The translations under genes were made by a program, and so were the position numbers. The notes beneath the pieces were generated by a model, which worked only from the letters and a program-made list of their open reading frames with translations, was not told the DNA's origin and did no database searches. Shown in pieces: positions 8,528 to 14,735 of a stretch of 32,982 bases of DNA (position 1 is its first letter; each line of letters starts with the position of its first letter). The DNA comes from Actinomycetes bacterium (GTDB lineage Bacteria; Actinomycetota; Actinomycetes; Mycobacteriales; Mycobacteriaceae): contig JAEXZY010000015.1 of assembly GCA_023404955.1 (NCBI GenBank), forward strand, positions 1 to 32,982, in the 5' to 3' direction.

Positions 8528-9111
8528 TTCTTCCCCAGCATCGACAGCGCCGCGCGCAGGGCACCGGATGTGGTGGCCTCGGGATCGTTGGCGAGCACCT
8601 TGTCGGTGGCCTCTTCGGCCTGCTTCTGCGCGAAGCCGAGCCCGACGAGCGCCTCGACCACAGGGCCGCGGATACCGTGGCCGCCGGCGGCGGCGAGCCC
8701 GGCAGAGGACGACACCCCCACCTTGTCGCGCAACGTGAGCACCAGCAACTCGGCAGTCTTCTTGCCGACCTTCGGAATTCGGACGAGCGCGGTCACGTCG
8801 CCGTCCCCGATGGCCGCCCGCAACGTCGGGCCGTCGTACATGGCGAGCGCGCCCAGCGCGATGCTCGGCCCGATACCGGAGACCCCGAGCAGCGTCAGGA
8901 ACAGATCCCGGGCGTCGGAATCGGCGAAGCCGTAGAGGGTCTGGGAATCCTCGCGCACGATCATCGCGGTGATCAGCCGAGCCTCGGTGCCGCGCCGCAG
9001 CGTTGCCAGCGTCGACGGGGTGGCCATCACCTTGTAGCCCACACCGGCCGCCTCGATGACCACGTGATCGAGCGCGATGTCGACGACTTCGCCGCGCACC
9101 GAGGCGATCAT
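8524..9111 (-). CDS. ruvA: Holliday junction DNA-binding protein RuvA
   Basis: RuvA tetramers hold Holliday junctions in square-planar form and load RuvB. The 195-residue protein starts MIASVRGEVVDIALDHVVIEAAGVGYKV, the typical N-terminal OB-fold. A double helix-hairpin-helix region follows (LLGVSGIGPSIALGAL; LVRIPKVGKKTAELLVL), and the small C-terminal domain that contacts RuvB comes last (VEALVGLGFAQKQAEEATDKV). The ATG at 9111 overlaps the ruvC stop in an ATGA arrangement (9108-9111), and the ruvA stop overlaps the ruvB start. The length is the usual size for the family. Confidence 0.97.
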   Translation of the reverse strand: MIASVRGEVVDIALDHVVIEAAGVGYKVMATPSTLATLRRGTEARLITAMIVREDSQTLYGFADSDARDLFLTLLGVSGIGPSIALGALAMYDGPTLRAAIGDGDVTALVRIPKVGKKTAELLVLTLRDKVGVSSSAGLAAAGGHGIRGPVVEALVGLGFAQKQAEEATDKVLANDPEATTSGALRAALSMLGKK

Positions 9112-9680
9112 CGCGCGCTCTTGGACATCTTCGCCGCCTTGAGCGTGGCCTTGTACTTGCGGCGCTGTTCGGCGGCCATCTCCTCCGCGGCGGCCATCCG
9201 GGAGATCATCGGGGCGCGCCAGCAGTGACAGATCGCGAGCGCGAGCGCGTCAGCCGCATCCGCCGGGGTCGGCTTTTGTTGCAGGGCAAGGATTCTCGTG
9301 ACCATCTCGGTGACCTGGGCCTTGTCGGCCCGTCCGTTGCCGGTGACGGCCGCCTTCACCTCGCTGGGCGTGTGGAAGTGGACGTCGATGTCCCGCCGGG
9401 CGGCCGCCAGCGCGACCACCCCACCCGCCTGCGCCGTCCCCATCGCGGTGTTGGCGTTCTGGTTGGAGAACACCCGCTCGATCGCGATGACATCCGGACG
9501 GTGGGTGTCGAGCCAGTGCTCGACCGCGTCGCTGATCGCGAGCAGGCGGTGCGCCAGCGGGTGATCGGCCGGGGTGCGCACCACGTCCACGTCCAGCGCG
9601 ACGACCTGCCGGCCGCGTCCGCTCTGGATCACCGACAACCCGCACCGGGTCAGCCCGGGGTCGACACCCATCACCCGCAC
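9108..9680 (-). CDS. ruvC: Crossover junction endodeoxyribonuclease RuvC
   Basis: RuvC is the Holliday junction resolvase, cutting branch-migrated junctions in the RuvAB complex. The 190-residue protein has the RNase H-like fold motifs and all four acidic metal ligands: Asp7 (GVDPGLTRCG), Glu68 (VIAIERVFSNQN), Asp142 and Asp145 (PADAADALALAICH). The C-terminus has a Lys/Arg-rich tail of about 25 residues. The GTG at 9680 is chosen because AGGAGG lies 5 nt upstream; a GTG-ATG pair 6-9 bases inside is an alternative. It is the first gene of ruvC-ruvA-ruvB-DUF1304, with a LexA box 12 bp upstream of the start codon. Confidence 0.97.
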   Translation of the reverse strand: MRVMGVDPGLTRCGLSVIQSGRGRQVVALDVDVVRTPADHPLAHRLLAISDAVEHWLDTHRPDVIAIERVFSNQNANTAMGTAQAGGVVALAAARRDIDVHFHTPSEVKAAVTGNGRADKAQVTEMVTRILALQQKPTPADAADALALAICHCWRAPMISRMAAAEEMAAEQRRKYKATLKAAKMSKSAR

Positions 9681-9692
9681 GCCAGCCTCCTA

Positions 9693-9715
9693 CAGAACAT
9701 TTGTTCGAGAGCTTA
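9693..9715 (-). promoter_or_regulatory. SOS box (LexA operator) and -10 of the ruvCAB operon
   Basis: Read on the minus strand, 9708-9693 is TCGAAC-AAAT-GTTCTG, matching the mycobacterial LexA box TCGAAC-N4-GTTCGA at 14 of 16 positions (all core GAAC/GTTC bases conserved). TAAGCT at 9715-9710 immediately upstream fits a TANNNT -10. The predicted transcription start then falls inside the operator, the right geometry for repression. The ruvC start codon lies 12 bp downstream. Confidence 0.85.
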
Positions 9716-9751
9716 GCGGTGGGCACCGACCGGCGGCGGCAGGGACACGCG

Positions 9752-10075
9752 TCAGATCGTGTAATTGCCCGAGCGCCAGCCCTGCCGGATCTGCAGGGCC
9801 AGTTCGGCGCACCGACCGCCCGCGCGTCGCCACCCGCGCACCAGCTCGCGCTGCACCTCGACGCCGTTGCGCTCGACCACGACAACCCAGCGCACGCCGC
9901 AGACCTTGGCCAGCAGCCACAGCGGCCACAGCACCAGGAACGGCAGGATCAGCACCAGGCCGATCACCCATCCGAAGAAGTCGAAGTTGTCGAGCAGATC
10001 ATCGAGGCCGGGGAACGGCCACAGGATGCGGTACACCGACCATTGCACGCCTTGGGAGTCCGCGACCACGGCCAT
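9752..10075 (-). CDS. Small membrane-anchored protein of unknown function
   Basis: A 107-residue protein with no function I can name. One strongly hydrophobic stretch (about residues 34-58, FFGWVIGLVLILPFLVLWPLW) is followed by a short strand-rich segment (VRWVVVVERNGVEVQRELV) and a basic C-terminal helix (GWRRAGGRCAELALQIRQGW). The ATG at 10075 has no Shine-Dalgarno sequence, but TATGCT lies 6 nt before it, so a leaderless mRNA is likely. The gene lies 20 bp downstream of the TetR gene on the same strand and 71 bp upstream of ruvC, separated from ruvC by the SOS promoter. Confidence 0.75.
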   Translation of the reverse strand: MAVVADSQGVQWSVYRILWPFPGLDDLLDNFDFFGWVIGLVLILPFLVLWPLWLLAKVCGVRWVVVVERNGVEVQRELVRGWRRAGGRCAELALQIRQGWRSGNYTI

Positions 10076-10081
10076 CGGAGC

Positions 10082-10087
10082 AGCATA
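10082..10087 (-). promoter_or_regulatory. Candidate leaderless -10 (TATGCT)
   Basis: TATGCT on the minus strand ends 6 nt before the ATG at 10075. This spacing would put the transcription start on the A of the ATG, as in mycobacterial leaderless genes. It lies between the TetR stop and this start. Confidence 0.45.
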
Positions 10088-10095
10088 CGTGCAGA

Positions 10096-10701
10096 TCAGC
10101 TGCGTGCGGCGGCTTCTGCGCGCGGTGTCGCGAGGGCGATGCCACGGTATTGAGGCGCCAATACCCGACCCGCCGCCAGCAGTGGCTCGGTCGACCGGAG
10201 GGTACGGGCCAGCACGAACGCTCCCTCCAGTGCGCCGACCAGTGCGATCGTGACGTCCCGCGCCTGGTCCTGAGCCAAGCCGCGGCCTGCGAAGTAGGCG
10301 CTGCCACCGGAGATCCAGCCGGCGAAGATGTCTTCGGTAGCCTGCCGTAGCGGCTCGACCGTGTCGGCGATCTCGGCCGCCACGCTGGCCACCGGGCACA
10401 TGTTCGCAAAACCGGTGGCGGCCATGTCCTCCGCAGCCTGCCGGAACACGCCGTCGACGGCTGCGCCGAGATCGGTGTAGGCATCGACGACGGTCGGGAT
10501 CAACAGCCCGTAGGCCACCCCGGCGTTCAGCAGCGCTTCCCGCGCGATCTGGACCTTGCCGTCGCGGAAGTGGTGGTACAGCGAGCCGATCGGCGCCCCG
10601 GACGCCTCGGCGATGTCTTTCATCGCGACCCCGGCGTACCCGCGGTGGCGCATCAGTTCGGCCGCCGCGGTCAGGATCGCCTCCCTGGTGGACCTTGCCA
10701 T
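10096..10701 (-). CDS. TetR-family transcriptional regulator (LmrA/YxaF-like)
   Basis: A 201-residue TetR-type repressor. The N-terminal helix-turn-helix domain is clear (REAILTAAAELMRHRGYAGVAMKDIAEASGAPIGSLYHHF, about residues 6-46). The C-terminal ligand domain resembles the LmrA/YxaF group, with a GFANMCPVASVAAE segment around residues 98-111. The ATG at 10701 has AGGAGG 5 nt upstream; the in-frame GTG at 10707 would overlap that ribosome binding site and is less likely. It is divergent from the alpha/beta-hydrolase gene across 62 bp holding two overlapping inverted repeats, so it probably represses both itself and the hydrolase. The ligand is unknown. Confidence 0.88.
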   Translation of the reverse strand: MARSTREAILTAAAELMRHRGYAGVAMKDIAEASGAPIGSLYHHFRDGKVQIAREALLNAGVAYGLLIPTVVDAYTDLGAAVDGVFRQAAEDMAATGFANMCPVASVAAEIADTVEPLRQATEDIFAGWISGGSAYFAGRGLAQDQARDVTIALVGALEGAFVLARTLRSTEPLLAAGRVLAPQYRGIALATPRAEAAARS

Positions 10702-10721
10702 GAGCACCTCCTGCTGCCATG

Positions 10722-10752
10722 CTAGAGCACACGTTCTAGAACCACCATTCTA
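10722..10752. promoter_or_regulatory. Tandem overlapping operators for the divergent TetR regulator
   Basis: Two inverted repeats of the same design, TAGAR-N6-TTCTA, sit side by side: TAGAG-CACACG-TTCTA (10723-10738, extendable to CTAG...CTAG at 10722-10739) and TAGAA-CCACCA-TTCTA (10737-10752). They share two bases and are 14 bp apart centre to centre. The segment 10733-10742 is also a perfect GTTCTAGAAC palindrome. On the minus strand TAGAAT (10752-10747) is a plausible -10 for the regulator gene. The hydrolase ribosome binding site GGAGG begins 3 bp to the right. Confidence 0.7.
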
Positions 10753-10763
10753 ATGGAGGTGCG

Positions 10764-11651
10764 ATGCTGACCGTCACCACCCACGCGGGTCCCATCCAGG
10801 TTCGTGAAGAAGGCGACCCGCAGGGCGACCCCGTCGTGCTGCTGCACGGACTGCTGATGAACGATGCGCAGTGGGACCTGGCTCTCCCCCACCTGCCGTC
10901 GCACTGCCGCTACCTTCTGCCGGTCCTGCCCATGGGTGGCCACCGGACCCCGATGCGTCCCGACGCCGACCTCACCCTGCCGGGCATGGTCGGCATCGTC
11001 GCCGACGTGCTCGACGCGCTCGACCTGGCCGACGTCACGCTCGTCGTCAGCGACTGGGGTGGTCCGCTGCTGCTCACCGCGGCCGGACGCGATCACCGGA
11101 TCGGCCGGCTGGTGATCTGCCCCTCCGAGGCCTTCGACAACTTCCCGCCGGGGTGGCCGGGCAAGGTCGCCTGGCTCGCCAGCCGCACCACCGGCACGGT
11201 GGCATTGGCAATGCGTCAGCTACGCATCGGATGGCTGCGCCGCCAGTACCTGATGTTCGGCATGATGGCCAAACATCCGGTGCCACAGCCGATCGTCGAC
11301 GCGTGGATGGCGCACGGGTTGGTAGACAAGGCAATTCGTCGAGATCTGGTGAAATACTGCCGGACCCGGTTCGACAAGCCGGCCCTGATCGAGGCGATGG
11401 GTCAGCTGGCCGCCTTCGACCGGCCCGCACTGGTGCTGTGGTCGCAGAACCCCGTCATGCCGCTCGACCATGCCCATCGACTCGCCGAACTGCTGCCCGC
11501 CGGACGCCTGCAGATGATCGACGACGCCTACGTGCTGGTGATGCTCGACCAGCCGCGGCAGACCGCGGCAGCGCTCGGGGCGTTCCTGTCAGCTGAAGGA
11601 CGCCCGCGGCGCGCCGATGCCGGGGTCGATCCTGACCGGCCCGTCCGCTGA
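10764..11651 (+). CDS. Alpha/beta-hydrolase-fold protein, dehalogenase/epoxide-hydrolase-like, with atypical active site
   Basis: A 295-residue alpha/beta-hydrolase-fold protein. The oxyanion HG motif (VVLLHGLLMN, His28-Gly29) and the nucleophile elbow VVSDWGG (Asp97) are visible. Asp in this position is typical of haloalkane dehalogenases and epoxide hydrolases. The remaining catalytic positions are unusual: the segment expected to carry an acid reads VLWSQNPVMP, and the C-terminal DAGH-type histidine motif reads DDAYVLVMLDQP, with Tyr256 where His is expected. The fold is therefore confident but hydrolytic activity is not. GGAGG lies 4 nt before the ATG. The gene is divergent from the TetR regulator and probably controlled by it. 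Its last 63 bases overlap the 3' end of the convergent fmdA. Confidence 0.85.
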   Translation: MLTVTTHAGPIQVREEGDPQGDPVVLLHGLLMNDAQWDLALPHLPSHCRYLLPVLPMGGHRTPMRPDADLTLPGMVGIVADVLDALDLADVTLVVSDWGGPLLLTAAGRDHRIGRLVICPSEAFDNFPPGWPGKVAWLASRTTGTVALAMRQLRIGWLRRQYLMFGMMAKHPVPQPIVDAWMAHGLVDKAIRRDLVKYCRTRFDKPALIEAMGQLAAFDRPALVLWSQNPVMPLDHAHRLAELLPAGRLQMIDDAYVLVMLDQPRQTAAALGAFLSAEGRPRRADAGVDPDRPVR

Positions 11652-12845
11652 CGGCGCGACGGGAAAATCGAAGATCGCGGTCGGGATGTACACGGTGGCG
11701 CAGGCATTGGGGATGTCGACGACACCCGACAGCCGGCCCTCGATCGGGGCCGCGCCGAGAAGCAGATAGGCCTGCTCGGGGCTGTAGCCGAACTTCGTCA
11801 GGTAGTCGATCGCGTGCAGGCAGGCGCGCTGGTAGGCCAGATGCGAGTCCAGATAACGCTGTTCGCCATCCAGGGTCACCGAGGTCCCCGAGAAAGCCAG
11901 CCACTCCGAGTACTGCGGATCGGTGTTGCCGGGCATGAAGATCGCGTTCTCGCTGACGCCGTAGGTCTCCATACCGCCAGGGATCACGTCGACGCGCAGA
12001 TCGATGAAGCCGCCCATCTCGATCGCACCGCAGAAGGTGATCTCACCGTCGCCCTGCGAGAAGTGCAGATCGCCCACCGACAGATTGGCCCCGTCGACGA
12101 ACACCGGATAGAACACCCGGCTGCCCTTGGTCAGGTTCTTGATGTCCTGGTTGCCACCGTTCTCACGGGGCGGCGCGGTGCGTGCGGCTTCGGCTGCCGC
12201 TTTCGCGAACGCATCACCGGAGAGGCTGCCGAGGATCGCGTCGTCGGGTTCCGGCGGAAGGGCCAGCGGCGGGACGCGGTCCGGGTCGGTCGCGATCAGC
12301 GCCGCCTCCCGGGTGTTCCATGTCGACAACAACTGCGCCGACGGAGCGGTACCCATCAGCCCCGGATGCACGATGCCCGTGAACTCGACTCCAGGAACGT
12401 GGCGAGAGGTGGCCTTCTGTCCCGAGAAGTCCCAGATCGCCTTGTACGCGTCGGGAAACTGCTCGGTCAGGAACCCGCCGCCGTTGCGGGTCGCGAAGAT
12501 CCCGGTGTATCCCCAGCCCTGACCGGCCAGCGGGCCGGAGTCCTCCTGCGGGATGGGCCCGACGTCGAGAATGTCGACGATCAGGAGATCGCCGGGCTTG
12601 GCCCCCTCGACCGCGATGGGGCCGGACAGCGTGTGCACCGTCGTCAGCGGCGCGTTGAGGATGTCCTCCGCCGAGTCGTCGTTGTGGATCGCACCGTCGA
12701 ACCACTCCCGGCAGTGCACCCGGAACGAGTCCCCCCGCTTCACCGTCACCGCCGCGGGAATGTCCGGGTGCCAACGGTTGTGGCCGACTTTCTCCTGATC
12801 GGTGAATCTCTTCGTGGAGTCGAGTGGGAAGACGACGTCGGGCAC
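11589..12845 (-). CDS. fmdA: Formamidase / acetamidase (FmdA/AmdA family)
   Basis: A 418-residue member of the acetamidase/formamidase family, which hydrolyses formamide or short aliphatic amides to the acid and ammonia. Family features are the N-terminal HNRWHPDIPAAVTVKRGDSFRVHCREWFDG, the GPIAVEGAKPGDLLIVDILDVG segment, FTGIVHPGLMGTAPS, LHFSQGDGEITFCGAIE, and the C-terminal KFGYSPEQAYLLLGAAPIEGRLSGVVDIPNACATVYIP. The length is normal for FmdA. The start is a GTG at 12845 with GAGGAGAG upstream. That ribosome binding site overlaps the fmdB stop region, 12 bp away, so the two genes form an operon. The 3' end overlaps the convergent hydrolase gene by 63 bp. The role is probably nitrogen scavenging; which amide it prefers cannot be read from the sequence. 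Confidence 0.93.
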   Translation of the reverse strand: MPDVVFPLDSTKRFTDQEKVGHNRWHPDIPAAVTVKRGDSFRVHCREWFDGAIHNDDSAEDILNAPLTTVHTLSGPIAVEGAKPGDLLIVDILDVGPIPQEDSGPLAGQGWGYTGIFATRNGGGFLTEQFPDAYKAIWDFSGQKATSRHVPGVEFTGIVHPGLMGTAPSAQLLSTWNTREAALIATDPDRVPPLALPPEPDDAILGSLSGDAFAKAAAEAARTAPPRENGGNQDIKNLTKGSRVFYPVFVDGANLSVGDLHFSQGDGEITFCGAIEMGGFIDLRVDVIPGGMETYGVSENAIFMPGNTDPQYSEWLAFSGTSVTLDGEQRYLDSHLAYQRACLHAIDYLTKFGYSPEQAYLLLGAAPIEGRLSGVVDIPNACATVYIPTAIFDFPVAPSADGPVRIDPGIGAPRASFS

Positions 12846-12857
12846 GGTGACTCTCCT

Positions 12858-13142
12858 CTAGGGTCGCGGAAGCTTCGTGTGGAGGGGGTTCGTCGAGATG
12901 GGTCGGCCGGACGCCCGTGGCGTCGGCGACGCCACGACAGCTGGGCGCTCCGCGGTGGCCCGGGTCGCGTCGTGCAGCGCCATGGCGGCACCGCTGGACC
13001 GTCCGAGGCTCGGTGAGGACATCGTGCGACGCGCCGGGCCCCGGCACGTCGGACAGTCGACATGGTCGGGGCGGTCGTCCATCGCATGCCATTGCTGCGT
13101 GGTGCCACACCCGGCTGTGCAGCGGAATGCGTACAAGATCAT
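12858..13142 (-). CDS. fmdB: FmdB-family zinc-ribbon protein
   Basis: A 94-residue protein with the N-terminal zinc ribbon of the FmdB family: MILYAFRC-x3-C, then CPTC-RG, with Cys8, Cys12, Cys30 and Cys33 as likely zinc ligands. FmdB has been proposed as a regulator of formamidase in methylotrophs, but its molecular action is unproven. The C-terminal half (from about residue 40) is low-complexity Ser/Ala/Arg/Pro-rich and probably disordered. The ATG at 13142 has GAGGGA upstream. It precedes fmdA by 12 bp on the same strand, which supports the assignment of both genes. The 120 bp between this start and the yebC stop should hold the operon promoter, but I see no clear -10/-35. Confidence 0.85.
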   Translation of the reverse strand: MILYAFRCTAGCGTTQQWHAMDDRPDHVDCPTCRGPARRTMSSPSLGRSSGAAMALHDATRATAERPAVVASPTPRASGRPISTNPLHTKLPRP

Positions 13143-13262
13143 GGCGTTCCCTCACCGTGGTCGGGGTGAACGCCACCCTACTCACCGATGACGGGCCCGC
13201 AGCGATCGTTCATCGACGTCAGCCGAATACGCTGTCGGACAACATTTTCGAGAAGCCGAAGC

Positions 13263-14018
13263 TCACTCCTCGTCGAGGGCGGCCGCGACGTCGTCAGGGA
13301 TGTCGACGTTGGTGTAGACGTCCTGCACGTCGTCACTGTCTTCGAGAGCGTCGACGAGCTTGAGCACCTTACGGGCCCCGTCGAGATCGACCGGCACGGT
13401 CACCGACGGCTGAAAGCTCGCCTCCGCCGAGTCGTAGTCGATACCGGCGTCCTGCAGCGCGGTCCGCACGGCGATCAGATCGGTCGGCTCCGAGATCACC
13501 TCGAAGCTCTCACCCAGGTCGTTGACGTCCTCGGCGCCGGCGTCGAGCACTGCGGCCAGCACGTCGTCCTCGGTCAGATCGTTCTTGTCCAGCGTCACCA
13601 CACCCTTGCGGGTGAACAGGTAGGACACGGAGCCCGGGTCGGCCATGTTGCCGCCGTTGCGGGTCATCGCGACCCGGACCTCACCGGCGGCGCGGTTGCG
13701 GTTGTCGGTCAGGCACTCGACCAGCACGGCCACACCGTTCGGGCCGTAGCCCTCGTAGGTGATGGTCTGCCAATCCGCGCCACCGGCTTCCTCGCCCGCG
13801 CCACGCTTGCGGGCGCGCTCGATGTTGTCGTTGGGCACCGAGTTCTTCTTGGCCTTCTGGATGGCGTCGTAGAGCGTCGGGTTGCCGGCCGGATCACCGC
13901 CGCCGGTACGCGCCGCGACCTCGATGTTCTTGATCAGCTTGGCGAAGTTCTTGCCGCGACGTGCGTCGATCACGGCCTTCTTGTGCTTTGTGGTGGCCCA
14001 CTTGGAATGGCCGCTCAT
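13263..14018 (-). CDS. yebC: YebC/PmpR family protein (probable translation factor/regulator)
   Basis: A 251-residue member of the YebC family, known in other bacteria as a DNA-binding regulator and, more recently, as a ribosome-associated factor that eases translation of proline-rich stretches. The sequence begins MSGHSKWATTKHKKAVIDARRGKNFAKLIKNIEVAARTGG, the family signature, and shows NSVPNDNIERARKRG and YEGYGPNGVAVLVECLTDNRNR. The ATG at 14018 is chosen over the GTG at 14024 because the GTG overlaps the GAAGAGG ribosome binding site. In M. tuberculosis (from memory) yebC directly follows pdxT; here a block of about 5.4 kb separates them. Confidence 0.96.
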   Translation of the reverse strand: MSGHSKWATTKHKKAVIDARRGKNFAKLIKNIEVAARTGGGDPAGNPTLYDAIQKAKKNSVPNDNIERARKRGAGEEAGGADWQTITYEGYGPNGVAVLVECLTDNRNRAAGEVRVAMTRNGGNMADPGSVSYLFTRKGVVTLDKNDLTEDDVLAAVLDAGAEDVNDLGESFEVISEPTDLIAVRTALQDAGIDYDSAEASFQPSVTVPVDLDGARKVLKLVDALEDSDDVQDVYTNVDIPDDVAAALDEE

Positions 14019-14056
14019 GCACACCTCTTCTGGCTCAGGGTCTCGCTCTAGTCAAA

Positions 14057-14073
14057 GTCAATTGACCAGTCTA
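14057..14073. promoter_or_regulatory. Palindrome and candidate -10 upstream of yebC
   Basis: GTCAATTGAC (14057-14066) is a perfect 10-bp palindrome. On the minus strand TAGACT (14073-14068) fits a -10, which would place the yebC transcription start inside the palindrome. It lies between the yebC start and the stop of the TetR gene at 14081. A regulatory role is plausible but unproven. Confidence 0.35.
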
Positions 14074-14080
14074 CGTGCCG

Positions 14081-14698
14081 TCACCCCAGGTCCTGTTCGA
14101 TGTAGCGCTGCAGGTTCGGCGCGATCGCGGCCACGAGGGCGTCATCGGTCATCGACGCCACCGGCTCGATCCGCCACACGTAGCGGACCATCGCCAGACC
14201 CATCAGCTGCGAGGCGATGAGCCCGCTGCGCCTCAGCCGGTCGACCTCGTCGGTTCCGAGCTGCGACACACCCAGCAGGCTGCTCTCCACGACGCGGCGC
14301 AACTTCTCGCGGGTGCCGGCCTCGTGCGCCGCCGTCTGCAGGATCGCGCGCAGGACGGGGCCGATCTCGTCATCGGCCCAGGCCCCCAGCATCAGTCGGA
14401 TCAGCGCCTCCCCCAACTGCTCGACCGGCGTCGCCCAGGTCGCGGCCACGCTCTCCAGCCAGCGCTGCGGAGGATCGGTCGCGGCGTCGAGCAGCGCCTC
14501 CTTGGACCCGAAGTAGTGGTACACCAGCGCCGGATCCACATCAGCCGATCGCGCGATCGCCCGCATCGTGGTGCCGGCGTACCCGGTGTCGGCGAACGCT
14601 TGCCGGGCGGCCGACAGGATGCGCGCGGCCAGTACACCGCGTTCGTCGCGCGGTCCCGGGGCGGTCGACACGGTCAGCATCATACGCACGAATTTCAC
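14081..14698 (-). CDS. TetR-family transcriptional regulator
   Basis: A 205-residue TetR-type regulator. The helix-turn-helix domain is clear (ARILSAARQAFADTGYAGTTMRAIARSADVDPALVYHYFGSKEALLDAA). The C-terminal domain (SVAATWATPVEQLGEALIRLMLGAW and following) resembles the TetR group common in actinobacteria with an AefR-like ligand domain. The GTG at 14698 is taken as start; ATGs at 14683 and 14680 are alternatives, and none has a Shine-Dalgarno sequence. TAGTCT (14713-14708) is a possible -10, suggesting a very short leader. The gene is divergent from the S15/CocE-type hydrolase, and the 36-bp gap is largely filled by a perfect inverted repeat (14712-14735). It is thus the likely autoregulated repressor of that hydrolase. 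Ligand unknown. Confidence 0.88.
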   Translation of the reverse strand: MKFVRMMLTVSTAPGPRDERGVLAARILSAARQAFADTGYAGTTMRAIARSADVDPALVYHYFGSKEALLDAATDPPQRWLESVAATWATPVEQLGEALIRLMLGAWADDEIGPVLRAILQTAAHEAGTREKLRRVVESSLLGVSQLGTDEVDRLRRSGLIASQLMGLAMVRYVWRIEPVASMTDDALVAAIAPNLQRYIEQDLG

Positions 14699-14711
14699 GT
14701 TGCGTTGAGAC

Positions 14712-14735
14712 TAGTTTCACCATACCGTGAAACTA
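14712..14735. promoter_or_regulatory. Perfect 9+9 inverted repeat operator overlapping the hydrolase start codon
   Basis: TAGTTTCAC (14712-14720), CATACC, GTGAAACTA (14727-14735): perfect 9-bp arms with a 6-bp spacer. The last base is the A of the hydrolase ATG. TACCGT (14723-14728), 6 nt before that ATG, fits a leaderless -10 buried inside the site. On the other strand TAGTCT (14713-14708) may serve the regulator. A third half-site, TTTCAC at 14693-14698, includes the regulator's GTG start. Confidence 0.8.

Noticed and set aside
7355..8935. 526-codon plus-strand frame over ruvB and ruvA
   Set aside because: It is antisense to two highly conserved repair genes, with Arg/Gln-rich shadow composition.
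13188..14051. 287-codon plus-strand frame over yebC
   Set aside because: It covers yebC in antisense; yebC has the full family signature, while this frame shows only His/Val/Arg-rich shadow sequence.
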